DNA of 37,971 nt from Gracilaria gracilis (lineage: Eukaryota; Rhodophyta; Florideophyceae; Gracilariales; Gracilariaceae). Position numbers and translations under genes: made by a program. The notes below the pieces were generated by a model. It did not search any database. It was given only the letters and a program-made list of their open reading frames with translations, and was not told the DNA's origin. The DNA is taken from contig JARGSG010000055.1 in the NCBI GenBank assembly GCA_030374805.1, positions 1 to 37,971 of the forward strand. The letters are read 5' to 3'. Positions 1 to 11,641 of the stretch are shown in pieces. The first letter of the stretch is position 1; every line of letters starts with the position of its first letter.

Positions 1-1769
1 CCCCACCATCCATTGCTTCGTTGGATGACAAAATGGCTTTCCGAAGTTGTGAAAAGGAGATGGAGAAGTACTTTTGCTTGTAAAATTGCGGGTTTGACGA
101 TACGGTGGAGATAGACGAGACGTTGCGGAGAGATGGTGTGTCTCCGCTAGGAAAAGTTCAACTGGTTCTCATGGACCCTCCATACCACATCCGAAGGAAC
201 AGGAACCTAAGCAACAGCTGGTACGATGTACTGAGCTCTCAGGACATGAAGAAGGCTGCAAAGCTTCTATCAAGACTGCTACGTCCTGGGGGCCATTTCG
301 TCATCTTTAGTGCTTTCGAGCAGGTCCAGGAATGGAGAGATGTACTTTCTGCCATTGGGGCAAAAGACGAAAACAGAATACCAAGGCGTTCCTTTGTTGT
401 GAAAAAGGTCCCAATGCACTTTGTACTGTCGCAAGGCAACCCCATGCGTAACCTGGACGTAGGTCGTGCTCCCTTTTCCGTGCAATGGAGTATGCTGTAC
501 ATGGAGTTCGAAATGGTCTCACCTACGCGCAGCAGCATGTGATGGCGAACTATGAGAACTTCAACTTTGTGCAGTCGAGGTACCCGGGGTACGACAGTGT
601 CATTGACCAGGTACCCCCATGTCTAATGGGGAGACTCTTCAGTTGAAGAGAAAGAAGGAAGGTGGGGGCTACGTTTTACAAAAAGTGAGGTCCGAACAGA
701 AACCTCGGGCATTGTCGAAGGAGTTGATCAGCCGGTTTTCGCAGCCAGATGATATAGTGGTAAACTTGTTGGCAAGAACGTTCTCGATGGTCATGGCATG
801 CATGGATTTACAACTGCATCATAGGTTCATCGGGTGTGAGCCGGACCCGACTGCTTCGCCCATGCTAGGCTCGCTGCAATTGTTCAATTCGCATTGTGCC
901 TGCGGGAAAATGAGGCGGATATGTAGCGCAGGAAGTTCTGAATGTTATGATTACGGTGTTGGAATTATTCCCTAAGTGTAATTTCCGCCCATCGAGATCA
1001 TGGAAAGCTCCATCCGGCTACCCTCAGTATCAAAAGTTTCCTACGTATATTGTGGACTTTCTTGCATCGATGTGGCGGGATGAGAGCTTGGTCACGACTG
1101 GTAGGCGTAAGGTCCCTTCACGAATGGCCTAAAACTTTGCAAGGAAAGATGGGACTTCTGGATTGGAATGCCATGTTGGCACTGGAGGCGACTATGTGCC
1201 GTTGTCGTATCGGGAAATCGACGATTCGTCACCCTGGCGCCAGAGTAGAGGTGTTCACTACACGGCGATTCATGGAAAATGAAGAGATATGTTACTTCTA
1301 TGGAACACTGGTGTACCATGACCTAACGAAGAGAAAAGAGGTACCCAAGAAATATAGGGAAGGGTTATTGAGAACCAGTCACGAACGCTTTCGGAAATAT
1401 GCGATGGAGTTTAACGTCCGCGGAGATATATTCCATAACCTCCCAGAAAGAAGACAAGGAGTTAGTTTAATACCTGTATGGATTGTCCCCGCTCCTTTTT
1501 CATTGGGTGGAACGATTAACTATCCTAAATAAATGGAAGGTGATAAGGACATTGATGCAGTTGCGGATGGTGTGAAGAAACGAAGGACTGCAAATGTGCG
1601 AATCATTTGAACTCCACATACAGGACGCACCCCGCATCAACTACGAGAATACCAACTGCTTGCGGTGCGAGCATTTTGGAAACTGGAAGTGGGAGAGGAG
1701 TTGTTCGCGGATTATGGAGTGGAGTATAGCTGGGGTATATCGGCAAATCCTATTATAGTAATCGATTAG
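1..1769 (+). pseudogene. Decayed DNA methyltransferase-SET fusion gene (paralogue D')
   Basis: Broken pieces in different frames match, in order, the intact fusion gene at 31251-34613. Motif IV is at about 157-190 (LVLMDPPYHIRR, canonical DPPY), followed by LLRPGGHFVIFSAF. A second piece near 700-850 corresponds to the SAM-binding motif I region, but the FAGT motif is degraded to LART. The SET part starts near 1190 (GKSTIRHP) and contains YGTLVYHDLTKR, identical to the intact copy. The SET C-terminal motif is at about 1675-1725 (VGEELFADYG), and the last open frame stops at 1769. At least four frame changes or stops separate the pieces. The 5' half lies outside the window. The family match comes from comparison within the window and from known MTase and SET motifs. 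I infer an inactive relic. Confidence 0.8.
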
Positions 1770-2155
1770 AATGTGTAGTAAATTAGCTACATGTGAAACA
1801 ATCCCCTAGACCTCCATAAAGAAGTGGCACTTATTGCATTCTAAATTTGCCGCTGAGTACGAAACAGAAACAAAACAGTTTAGCTGAAGTGCAAGATGGA
1901 AGTATGTAGATACATAAAAGATAGCGAAGGGCATCGAATATAATGTGAAACCTTGTACGTTTTTTAACATTATGAGAACTATGTAGTTCAGAAATGGAGA
2001 GTCCGGTGTCAATTTTCTGGTTCGGAATCGGGGAAATGAAAACGGCACTCGGTGATTTGTAACACTTTCCACACGATTGAGAGTGTGCATTCGATAGGTG
2101 ACGTTCGATTACGGCGAGCGCCAAACACGTCGAGAGCAGAGCAGTTCCGATTCCG
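1770..2155. other. Gene-free stretch with a short tandem duplication
   Basis: I see no gene here. Near the right edge a unit containing GGTGACNTTCGATNACGGCG occurs twice in direct orientation (from about 2096 and from about 2154). This may mark the terminal region of the DNA transposon that follows. Confidence 0.3.
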
Positions 2156-3785
2156 GTGACCTTCGATCACGGCGAGTGGCTAAGAGGTCGAGAGCGCAGC
2201 GTCAACCGCGATGAAGAGTTCGGATTCTATATGGCGAAACGTAAAACGAGGTTTGTGAATGCGGAGAAGGTCAGCGGTCGCGCGTCCAAGAGCCGGAGGC
2301 GTGGCGAAACGGTAAGTGGCGAAGTGGGCACCGCCCTTACTACGCGTGCGCACTCGGAGTGGTTTATGTGGGAAAGGGAGGAAGGGTGCGGGGAGGAGCG
2401 ACGGTGCGGCGAGGAGCGTTGAGTGGGGAATATCGGAGCGAACGGATCAAACGGTAAGTATTGTGGTGACAAAACCTATTGCGAAGGCACGAGAAAAAGA
2501 AGTTAGTACCAAGAAGAGCATAGGAGCGAAGCGAGGTATGCCGAAGAAGGTTATGCGCGGTGTCAGGAGAGAGATGGTCGTCGAAGAAGCGCAGAGACTG
2601 CGCAAGCTTTAGAGGAGAGCGATAGCGGGGATATGATAGTGAAGGGTAAAGAGCTTCGTACGGGTGTCGAGGGAAGAACGATAGCCAGGAGTAGTACCGG
2701 ATTCGGTGGTGGGGGTCTTCGAGGAAGAAAGAGAACTATTGATGATGAATTGTCTAGCACTGGGGTACCCGAAGAGGTGGAAAGAGAAAAGGAGAGAGTG
2801 AGGTGTGGTCAGCCGGCGAGGGCGGGGGGAGTGGAGAGTTTGGTTGTTGGGAGGCCAAATAGATTGCCAGAGGAGGAAAGCATTATTTTCGAAGAAGAGA
2901 CTGCGAACCGGGAGAAAGAAGGAGTGGCGCGTGTGCGGCCAATGGCAGAACGTAAAACAGGGGAGGGTAGTGAGAGAAGAATAGGGAGTGTGGTTCATGG
3001 ATTGAGAGGTGTTGAAGTTGTGGAGGAGGGGGAGATCAGCGGCGAGAACATCCGCACGGGGAGAGAGGTACGAGGTAGAAGTGGTGGTTTAGCCAAGGAA
3101 ATTGTCGGAGAGACAGCAGAAGTGGGTGAGAGGGATTTCGAGGGGTAGGGCGACGTCCAAACAGAACGGCGTCGGGAAGTGAATGTCGTGTGGAAGGTGC
3201 CACCAAGGCCCCAAGGTATGCGTGTAAGGCGCAACACTGTCTTACTTCCGAATGATGTGGGAGACGAAAGTGACGGCGGTCGTGGAGAAAGCGGAGGTAG
3301 AATTGGAGGAGATGAAAGGGAATCTACACGGGAACGGTAAGACAATGAGGAGAACTTAAACGCATTGCCACGGTCTGCACTCGTTGAGAGTGTGAATTCA
3401 CTGAAGGGACAGTTGGTAAATATGAAGGAAGATCACTACAAACTGATGGTGAGTTTGAAGCTGACGCAGGAAGAGTTTTGACGGCTGAGGGAGGAAAATA
3501 AATGGCAAAATGTGTGGATGGAAAGTCTCCGGGAGGCAGTGAAGGGGGAGGAAGCAAGATGGTGGAGGAAAGAAGGTGAGAGGGCGCCGAAAGTATGATA
3601 TTGGAATGCACGAATGTTTTTATGGGTTCGCAGGGGCTGTATATGATAGGATTCTTCATTTTGCGAAGGTGGAGGCGTCTGAACTTTGTTTCGACGCGGA
3701 AAAGGTTCGTTGAAGCTGGAAGAACAGGAGTGAGACGGTGGGAGAAAGTAGGGAGGGGAGCCTGTTTGTAGTTGGGGAGAAGGAG
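2156..3785 (+). pseudogene. Purine-rich 5' part of a transposon accessory gene
   Basis: Several overlapping plus-strand frames encode Arg/Glu/Gly-rich sequence. The longest is open at 2633-3148. A further frame at about 3385-3560 reads like a coiled coil (VNSLKGQLVNMKEDHYKLM), with one in-frame stop after QEEF. Donor-like GGTAAGT occurs at about 2310 and 2454, and GGTAAGA at about 3337. The region may therefore be the spliced 5' part of the gene that is open at 3786-4994, or a decayed reading frame. No family is recognised. Confidence 0.3.
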
Positions 3786-4994
3786 ATGGTGCCTAGATGC
3801 CCAATTCAGGTTGCATATGAGATGAAAGCGTACACACTATCGACAGAGGGTGGAAGTGATGTGATGTTGAAGTATGTGGTCAAGATGAAAATAATGGGAA
3901 AGACGAGCGAGACGATAAGGGAAGCGGGGAGGACACAAGAGTGCGTGGAGAATGTAAGCGCGGACAAGTGTCGGAGGCAGCGGATGAAGCAGACGATAAG
4001 CGATGTGATTGGGGGGCGAAAGCGGGCTGCTCGGGACAGATTATTCTGTTTACCAGGATATGGTTTGATTGCGAAGCCGGCAAAGCTTAGCGCGAGGACT
4101 GAACTTGGTGAGGAGCGGAAGAAGCAGATGAACGAGGCTCGCAAGAAGCTTCTGGGAAGTGAAGGAGATGGGATGAACAATTTTTGTGCGTGGAGAATGA
4201 GCCGTTTCGAATATCTTGCGTACTCTGGGTCAACTGTGCATGCTCCACAGTGGAGCTGTGATGATGAAGACAAGTATTTCAAGAATGGAATGGCGATGGC
4301 AGTGTTGGAGGAGTACATGGGATACGCAGTGGAGACCAAATGTAATGGGGAAAGGAATTACGTGGATGGGACGGTGATGCACTTCGCCAGACTTGATGCG
4401 TGGATTGGGTGTGTGGTGAAAACAATGAACGAGAGTGTGGGACGTGGAAGACAAAGGAAGCTTTTGTTTTCTACTTTGTATGGGAGGTATCTTCCAAGGG
4501 CAGAGAAGGGTATATTGAAGGCGGCATGGAAATTGGTGAGAGACGAGCACAGCGAAGAGTTTGAGAACGAGGGGTTTTTAGAGAGGGATCCGAGGTGTGT
4601 GTCGGAAAATTCGAAGAGAACTACGACGGTTGGGCTGTGGACTCCATCGAGGGAGAAGGTATATCTAGCGGTGAGGGAGGAATACTTTATGGCAAATTTA
4701 ACGCGGAGACTTGGAGCGGTTCTTCAATTCTACATAACAGCGTGTCGACCGGAGGAGCCCAGTTTTAGTCGTTTTGTTGCGCACCAGGGAGACGTAGCGA
4801 TGTGGCGTAAGGAGGAGAGGGAAGAGTGTATGGTGAAAAAGAGTGGGAGGAGTGGAGATCGCTGTGGGATGATGAATAGGTGGTATATCTTCTTCATCCC
4901 ATACCTTTGTCCAATCTTTCCTGCGGAAGAGGGGGATAGTGATTGCTTTATGGCCATGCTATGGAATGGGTGCTATGCGGGGGGTGGGAGGTAA
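3786..4994 (+). CDS. Hypothetical protein, probable second ORF of a DNA transposon
   Basis: This frame is open for about 400 codons from the first ATG at 3786; GTG at 3738 extends it without an ATG. The product is basic in its first third (a KKQMNEARKK-like stretch) and mixed afterwards, with several Cys/Trp-rich positions. I recognise no domain. It ends 191 bp from the end of the minus-strand transposase, so the two genes converge tail to tail, as expected for two genes of one element. The frame is purine-rich like the sequence before it, and its true 5' end may include spliced exons upstream. A role as an accessory DNA-binding protein of the element is a guess from position only. Confidence 0.45.
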   Translation: MVPRCPIQVAYEMKAYTLSTEGGSDVMLKYVVKMKIMGKTSETIREAGRTQECVENVSADKCRRQRMKQTISDVIGGRKRAARDRLFCLPGYGLIAKPAKLSARTELGEERKKQMNEARKKLLGSEGDGMNNFCAWRMSRFEYLAYSGSTVHAPQWSCDDEDKYFKNGMAMAVLEEYMGYAVETKCNGERNYVDGTVMHFARLDAWIGCVVKTMNESVGRGRQRKLLFSTLYGRYLPRAEKGILKAAWKLVRDEHSEEFENEGFLERDPRCVSENSKRTTTVGLWTPSREKVYLAVREEYFMANLTRRLGAVLQFYITACRPEEPSFSRFVAHQGDVAMWRKEEREECMVKKSGRSGDRCGMMNRWYIFFIPYLCPIFPAEEGDSDCFMAMLWNGCYAGGGR

Positions 4995-5184
4995 AGCCTG
5001 GAGGTGGGGTGCCGATAAAATCTGTTGAGGTAGAATCTACGGAAACGCTAGTGGAGGCGGGAAAAGAAGGGGGGTGCGGGGTAGTTCTGGCGGAGAACAT
5101 GAACGGAGCCAAGGATAGAAGAGATGGGGATGACTCCAAACCATGGAGAAACGTTGTCGGATGTGGAGTGGGTGGAGATGGGAA

Positions 5185-8100
5185 CTAGATGGCGGTGTGG
5201 TTATGTTCGTCGTCTGTTGCCCACCGGAGGCATACGCAGTCGAGGGTGACATCGACTTCGTCGCTTGGTGGGACGAGCTCCATGAAATGTACGAAGGCAA
5301 ACTCCTTGGAAGATGGAGTGGAGGAAGGAAAGGTGAACCGAAGAAGAGAGATGAGTTTGCAGACCCAGACGATTGGGATGGAGTTGGAGGAGCTGGTGCC
5401 TGCGACGAGGACGTGAGAGAACTTTGGGGATTTAGAAGGGCCGAAGGAAGGGGCGGCAAATATTCGTTGGATGAGAGGGACTGGGGGATCCTGGAGCGCG
5501 AGCTCGTTCCGCTCTTCAATGCAGTGGTCGAGTGATGGGACATAACCGCCGGCGACGTAAGCGGGGTTGATTACGGTGGTTCGGGTGCGACGGAGAGTGG
5601 GGGAGTTCTCTGAGAGTTCTAGGACTTCGAAAGAAAGGGTGATGAATGAAGGGAGGGCGTGTTTCCCAATCTGTTGGAGGATGAAGAGAGTGTCGGTGGG
5701 GAAGAGGTCTTGGAGAGATTTGGGATTGAACTGAGGATTAGAGTGAAGGAATTTGTGGGCGGTGATGAGATCAGCGAATGAGATGAGTTTTCCATCACGG
5801 ACCAGACCGGGTTGGCGGGATTGGATGGGAGTGGCGAGGGCAGTAGAAGATGAAGTGATGGAGGGGTTGGTGAAAAGGGGGTTCCAATCTTTGGAGGTGT
5901 TGGAGTCATGGATGGCGCGAATGGTTTCTTCATGTGCGGTGGACGTGCGCTTTGAGGTTTTGGAGTAGTGTGACTTGAAGAGGGAGTGGGCGTGCTCGAA
6001 TATGCTTGCATCGTTGAAGTGTAGGCCTCCGAAGCGGCGAATGTCCTCGACGATGTGGTCGAGGAGATGGACCATGAGGGTGCAAAGGCTGGAAGTTAGG
6101 TGGGGGCCGAGAACAAGTGCGGCTGTGCGCTTGAAGGAGCGGATTTGGAATTGGAGGTCGGTGAGGCGGGACTCGGTCCATTCTGCGGAAGTGTTGCATC
6201 GCATGGAGAAGAGAAGAAGATCGGAGTACTTGGTGAAAACGGAAGTGATGGAAGCTGCATCGACTTCGTCACAGCAGCGGTCGAAGAATGCGCCGATGAA
6301 GGGGAAGACCATGTCGAGTGAGCGGTAGTCTTTTGCTTGTAGCATACCACGTAGGCCGACGGAGGTGAAGATACCGTTAAGGGTCTGACCGTTGTCGGAA
6401 GAAGAAAATTCAATGTGGAGTCCTGTCGCTAGGGAGTGCTTTTCGATGGCGGCGAGTATGGTGTTCACGTGTTTGGGGATGGAGGAGCGGATGGAGTTGA
6501 AGGAACGACGGGATTTGGAGGAACGGGGAGTAGTGAAGAGTAATTCTGACTTGAGTCTCTCGATGGTTGCGAGCTTGATGAGCTTGGAGATGCTGGGGTT
6601 GAAGTTATGGAATGGTTCGAAGGGGAAGATTTTGTAAGGGGAGAGGAGAGGAATAATGTTGAGGAGAGGGTAAGATTCGAATAGGGAGGCGTATTTTGCC
6701 AGAGAAAAGGACTGGAGTGCTTCAACGGCCTTTTCCTCGGTGTTCCGGGCGACTCTGGGCTTTCTGGCGAGGAGTGTCTTTTCAGCATCTTGGAGGAGGG
6801 TAGAGTGTTATTTGCGGGCAGCGAGAGTTTGGGTCTGGGATCGAAGAGGCGGGGATGGAATGTGTAGGCAGAGTTCTGAGCGTGGGACGGTACATCGGTG
6901 GCATGGATGCTGGGGGCGGGTGCTTTGGGAGATGATGAGAATGTCCTTTGCTTCCCGGATGTCTGCGCAGTAGCTGGCGATGATTGGGTGACAATGGCAG
7001 CGTACGCCCTTAGCGTCACGGAAGGGGAAACCAGTGAGCCCGGAGGAGAGAAGAGGGTCGAGGAGGTTGGAGATTGAACGCTGGATGAGTTGCATTTTGG
7101 TAGAGCGGGGGATGCTGGAAGAGGTATGGGTGATGCAATCGGGGTCTTGAGAGGGGGGTGGCAAGATTGAATGAGGTTGGAAGGTATCCGAGAAGGGTGA
7201 GGTTGTGGTTAATACATTTGCAACGGAACGAGTCGGAGCAGTTGAGGAGAGTGATGTGAAGGGGGGGTAGGAGATAATGGGAGAGGATTTGAAGGAGGTG
7301 GAGGACTTGTCGGAGTATACTTGGACGAAACCGATGAAGATGTCGTTACCGGTGTTCTCAGGGGTGTGCCAGATACAGAACTTATCTGCATGATTGCGTG
7401 CTTGAGGGCTGGGACAGCTTCTTTTCCAAGGGAGGAAGCCATGGGGTGAGCGAAAGCGGGAGCGCCGGAGGAGGTTGTGTGGGGGACGTGGTGGAAGAAG
7501 GTGTTGTCGGAGTGTGCGAGTGCGAGTTGTCGTTTAAGGACTTGGATAGCATCCTTTCGGAAGGGGGTGGCTGTGAAAAGGTGCTGTGGGTCGTGGAGGG
7601 TGGTGGGGGTGAAACCGATGTTGCTGACTCGGTGTTGGAAGAGGTCTTTCTCAAGTTTGAGACACTGGGAGGAGCAGACGGTGTTGTGGAAGGCTGACTT
7701 GGAGAAGGCAAGGTCGTGAAGGAGAGAGATGAGTTCGTCTGCCTTGCGGTGGCAGGGTGGAAGCGATGAAGGGATGTAGAGGACCAAGGGGGGCGGTGGA
7801 GGAGGTGGAGAGTGGGAGAGGAAGCAGACGAGGGTGCCTACGATATGGTAGGCGTCTTGTGTGTGGACGGAAAGGGAGAGATGTTGCTGGTGGTAGGAGT
7901 CGTTTTCAGCGAGGGGGACGTTATCGGATGGGCAATTGGAGGGAGGAGGAGGGTGGTGGTGGGAGTTGGGGCTTAGATTTGTGACGCTTTGTACGCGGGG
8001 GGAAGTGAGGGACGTTGCTGCCGGGGGAGAGGAAACGCTTGTTGGCTGTGAGACGGTTGGGGCATCTCCTTTGGTGCCTCTGAATGGCGGGATGGTGCGA

Positions 8101-8262
8101 GCGAAGAGAGCCTTCAAAGCAGCAATTAGCATGGCGGGGGAGCGGTGTGGGTGTGTTTGGGAGAGGCGGGTGGTACGTAGTAAGGAGCGTAATATGGCGC
8201 ACGGAGGGTGGGACGGAGTGATGGAAGAGGTGGCACGTGATGCGAAGGCGTGTCAAAAGTGA
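5185..8262 (-). pseudogene. Plavaka/CACTA-like DNA transposase, frameshifted
   Basis: Read on the minus strand, the pieces fall in transposase order. An N-terminal portion is open at 8132-7209. Next comes FIGFVQVYSDKSST followed by YPLHITLLNCS and LLGYLPT (about 7340-7170), which resembles the 'YSDKT...WPVYLTIGN...GYLP' core of Plavaka-type transposases. Then CHCHPIIASYCADI with a following PCHRC (about 7000-6890) resembles the 'hP.LASY.AD...CP.C' zinc motif. Further on are FPFEPFHNF (about 6610) and MVHLLDHIVEDIRRFGGLHF (about 6075-6015). From 7164 to 5185 one frame is open except for a TAA at 6808-6810. Frame changes lie near 7400, in the C7 run at about 7261-7267, and in the C6 run at about 7152-7157. 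Assignment to the Plavaka/CACTA/KDZ group rests on remembered family motifs. The copy appears inactive unless the indels are sequencing errors. Confidence 0.65.
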
Positions 8263-8700
8263 GAGAATAAACGGCCGATATCTGATATGAGAGTTGTTGA
8301 ATAGATGTGCTGTATCTCTATAGAGAGTTTTCTATTCGAAAGGTTTGTATTCCTCTAATCGTATTTCATAAGCAGCTATCTATGTATATATATCCGTATT
8401 TAGATATATATCTCTCTATTTGCCGCCGTAAATTTCTACGTATGTGCCACTTACACACTTGTATTGGGATCGGAAAATAGCATGAACGGAAGTAACATGC
8501 TAGTTGTCCTTACATTCAAACTAGCAATGATGGAAATAATCGTCAATGATTCTTTCCACACAAACTAGCACAAGTGGAAATGTGGAAATATTTTCGGAAA
8601 TTAAGCACATCTAATTTTGGATAAACTCACAGGTTTTTCGATCATTTTATTTCGATAATTTTGGACGCCCAAACTAGCATTCCGATAACAATGACGTTAA
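8263..8700. repeat. Subterminal region of the DNA transposon with CAAACTAGCA repeats
   Basis: No gene is visible. The decamer CAAACTAGCA occurs at 8517-8526, 8561-8570 and 8670-8679, and nearly its inverse (TGCTAGTTG) at 8498-8506. Short subterminal repeats of this kind flank CACTA-type elements, where they bind a transposon-encoded protein. The block from about 8630 is repeated near 11915-11985, beside a fragment of the same transposase, which supports assignment to the element's end. The exact terminus was not found. The stretch 8380-8425 is AT-rich. Confidence 0.5.
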
Positions 8701-8807
8701 CTACTTACTTACCCTATTTCCTTATCGACCTAAACTTACAGACCTTGCCATTTCTAGTTTGTACTCATGCTCAAATTTAGTTTTCGATTTATAATTTCGG
8801 TGGCCAG

Positions 8808-8968
8808 GTGGGACAGTGGTCCCCTCTAGCCATGAATTACAGCAACCATGGCATGGGAGAGCGGAGCCATTTGGATTGTTGAAAACCTAGACATCCACAT
8901 ATCACCTAAAATTTCGATGGTGTGGTGGGACAGCGGTTCCACCTAGCCATTAATTACAGCAACCATCG
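8808..8968 (+). repeat. Direct repeat pair of about 45 bp
   Basis: A unit starting GGTGGGACAG and ending TTACAGCAACCAT is present at about 8808-8851 and about 8926-8966 with few differences. The TTACAGCAACCAT end recurs at about 10908-10921, where it again precedes a TGCACCGTACGGTGCA palindrome. Confidence 0.6.
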
Positions 8969-9055
8969 TGTCGGGAAAGGTGCACCGTACGGTGCACCTT
9001 TCTCCACAGGTGGACGCATCTGACCACCTGTAGCAAAAGGTTGCACCGTACGGTG
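8951..9055 (+). repeat. Left copy of a palindrome-bearing repeat flanking the foldback element
   Basis: The block TTACAGCAACCAT - TGCACCGTACGGTGCA - CTTTCTCCACA - GTGGACGCATC - TGTAGCAAAA occurs here and at 10907-11000 in the same orientation. The 16-bp palindrome TGCACCGTACGGTGCA is perfect at 8981-8996. A partial second copy lies at 9042-9055. Confidence 0.65.
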
Positions 9056-9405
9056 GGATGATCTACCTTTTGGTCAAACTATTTGCGTAGCGAAGGATGG
9101 GATGCGGTTGAGAAGGAAGGTGTTGAAAAATTCAACGCATGCTTAGTCACGTTTCTTGCTAGGAGGCGGCTCCCTTCTAGACTACTTAAGATGATCCGGC
9201 AGAGGTTATCGAGACTGGTGTCTCGGTTCGCCGTGTAGTGCCAGAGAGCGGCTTGTCCGTATGATTCATCAAGGAGTACTGCTTGCCGGTGCATGGTGTG
9301 CAGGCGTACACGTAGCGTACGCTTATGATCATCACCCACCTAGCCCCATGCTTGTAAGTTGAAGAAAGATCATCACGTTTTTTGTCGGGTGAGTTTGGAT
9401 GAGTT

Positions 9406-9525
9406 GGTCCCACCTCACCCTCGCTGGTACGACATCACCCTGGGTGGTACCATATCACCCTGGCCGGTATGAAATCACCCTGGCTGGTCCCAGATCAGTC
9501 TGGATGGTCCCATATCAGCCTGCCC
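9406..9525 (+). repeat. Tandem repeat, six 20-bp units
   Basis: Six consecutive 20-bp units of the form GGTNCCANATCACCCTGGCT can be read without gaps. Three inverted units (about 10775-10837) form the matching part of the right arm. Confidence 0.85.
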
Positions 9526-10314
9526 AAGGAGACGGGACCAAATATGCGAATGAAGTAAGGAACTGATACCCCGGAATGGATGACTCTAGATACAGTACAT
9601 ACGACAGATTTGGCAGGTGCACGTGCGATGAGATGATGGATAGAAAACAACAGCTGTATCGTATTGTAAACAGCTATGTACTTCCTAACGGCAATATGTT
9701 TTGCATTCAATGAAACTTTTAATTTGCTACCGGCGGCCCAGACATATCCTGTATCAGATCCTTGAATGGAAGCAGACACACACGCTATTTATGTGAAGAC
9801 AGTTCCGCCAAGCTCCTGATATCGAACGACTTCTGATGGTAGCTTCACCGTATTTAACAGTACTCAAAGAAATGACATTATGGGATACACATAGAATTCA
9901 GATGAATGGCTAGATTCAAGTTTTGCCACAACCGTGCGGCGCTGCGCTCGAACTCAATTGAGAAGGAATGGGGATTATCACAGATGTACTTCTAAGTCAC
10001 GTTCCTGAACAGAGGAAGACGTGAACTGACAGATTGCCGAACAAAACTCTTATATCACGAAGAGAAGTAGTGATTACGGCCAGAGGTGTACGCAACGCAA
10101 CTCGCGACAGCAGTATACTAAGATAACGAATTTTTTTAGAATCTGGACGCTCACTGTAATACAATGCTGGTGAATGAAGTTTGGCCTTCTCCGACGGAGG
10201 GGAAGGCCGGCGGACGCTCTTTTTATAGTCTTGTAGCGGTCTAGCTATACGCACGACTAAGCTACAAGGTAGTTCACGTGTCTGAACAGAGTGACCTACC
10301 GTCTCCTACAGCGT

Positions 10315-10363
10315 GAGCTACAAGCCGATCAAAGTGATCAAGCGTGATATTGGCTTGTAGCTC
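10315..10363. repeat. Perfect 12-bp inverted repeat inside the foldback element
   Basis: GAGCTACAAGCC at 10315-10326 is matched by its exact reverse complement GGCTTGTAGCTC at 10352-10363, with a 25-base spacer that itself contains GATCA repeats. It could form a hairpin. Its function is unknown. Confidence 0.7.
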
Positions 10364-10906
10364 TATGTTTGTGTTACACATAAATTGTCAGGTGTAATGA
10401 AAAATCCAAGGTTTTCTTCAAAAGCCCTATGTCGAAAGAGAGAACCAGAAGCTGCGAAATTGCAGCGCTTGTCAGAGATGTACTGGTTTTACAACATATC
10501 ACAAAAGCACGGTGCTTATATTGATCTTTGCAATGATCACATACATGTTCCTAAATTTGCAGAGAGATCTGGGAACGGAGAGTATTTTCTTTCAAGCAAT
10601 AAAATGGTTTTGCAGCGACCCAAGCGCTACGGAGACGATGCAGGACTGAAATTCCGATACGCACCGGTACGAATTGATTTCCTGACGCGTTAGTGAAGCA
10701 GATTGCAAGCGTCTTCCAAGGCCCTGCGATGCCAGCAAACTCGTTGTGAGCGCGATTAGTTGGTCCCACCTCCTTGGGCAGGATGATTTCGGACCAACCA
10801 GGGTGAGGTGGTACCAGCCAGGGTGATGTGGGATCAACTCACCCAAACTCCCCCGACAAACAAGGTGATGATTTTTCTTCACCTTATAAGCATGGGGATA
10901 GGCATT

Positions 10907-11040
10907 GATTACAGCAACCATGGTTTTGTTGCACCGTACGGTGCAGCTTTCTCCACACGTGGACGCATCGGACTACATGTAGCAAAATGCTGCACCGTGC
11001 ACTTCCTTACATGTGGACGCATCGTACCACGTGTAACATA
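10907..11040 (+). repeat. Right copy of the palindrome-bearing flanking repeat
   Basis: This is the same repeat as at 8951-9055, in direct orientation, with the palindrome TGCACCGTACGGTGCA at 10930-10945. A degenerate further unit (TGCACCGTGCA, GTGGACGCATC, ACGTGTAAC) continues to about 11040. Confidence 0.65.
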
Positions 11041-11167
11041 ACGTTGAAGGGCATAAAGCCGCTACAGTATTCTCAGTCGACCTATTATCACTCGCTAACC
11101 ATAGGCAGCTATTTGCGTGGCTTCTCTTTGCACCTTCTTCCTCAACTTTTGATTCTCTCTGCGCATC

Positions 11168-11641
11168 ATGGGCTTGCAATCTCTTCGTTCATTGAATACA
11201 ATAAAAACAGCAGTTCTTTCCAACATGGTTGGCACTAGGAACCGTCCAGTTTTCTATATTGGTCCAGCTAGTCTCGCGGACGCCACGGATTGCGTGCAAA
11301 ATGGACATAGTGTCATTCTAAGTTTAGATCCACCCATCACTTCCGTTTCTACGACGTTCTTGGGCTTCTGTCGCAACATGTAAGGTATTCCCATCGGTTT
11401 CCAGAGAAAAAGAATTAGGTTCACAGGTGATCAATATATGCTTCAGGGTATCAATCGACAAAGTGGACATATGAAGCTGTGCGGTGTTCCTTCGTTACCA
11501 ATGGAGGTAAGGCTTTACTGTACCGCTGTACATTTTTCTATTCCAAGCCTCTACTTTGCGCCAATTAAATCTGGAAAACGTTCTATATGGTACGAGGACT
11601 TGGAATACCAGATGATTTTTCCGATCCCAAGATTGTGGTGA
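11168..11641 (+). pseudogene. Hypothetical ORF interrupted by one stop
   Basis: One frame is open across this stretch except for a TAA at 11381-11383. The product reads like ordinary protein (VFYIGPASLADATD before the stop, FTGDQYMLQGINRQSGH after it). A donor-like GAG|GTAAGG lies at about 11506-11513, and a transposase fragment abuts the 3' end. I do not recognise the family. It may be a host gene truncated by the transposon insertion, or chance. Confidence 0.3.

Larger units (their letters stand above)
9343..10897. mobile_element. Foldback-type element with long inverted arms
   Basis: The left arm (9343-9541) and the reverse complement of the right arm (10757-10897) align along their length. 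Both run from CCCCATGCTT, through AAGTTGAAGAAA-like and TTTGTCGGG segments, then the 20-bp repeat units, to CCCAAGGAG followed by GGGACCAA. The left arm has six 20-bp units and the right arm three. The 1.2-kb interior (9542-10756) has no recognisable transposase. It holds only short ORFs, the longest being a 102-codon plus-strand frame at 10385-10693 with no known domain. This structure fits a non-autonomous foldback or MITE-like element. No target-site duplication was established. Confidence 0.6.

Noticed and set aside
5143..6328. Plus-strand frames of 70-130 codons opposite the transposase
   Set aside because: They are shadows of the minus-strand transposase, which has family motifs.
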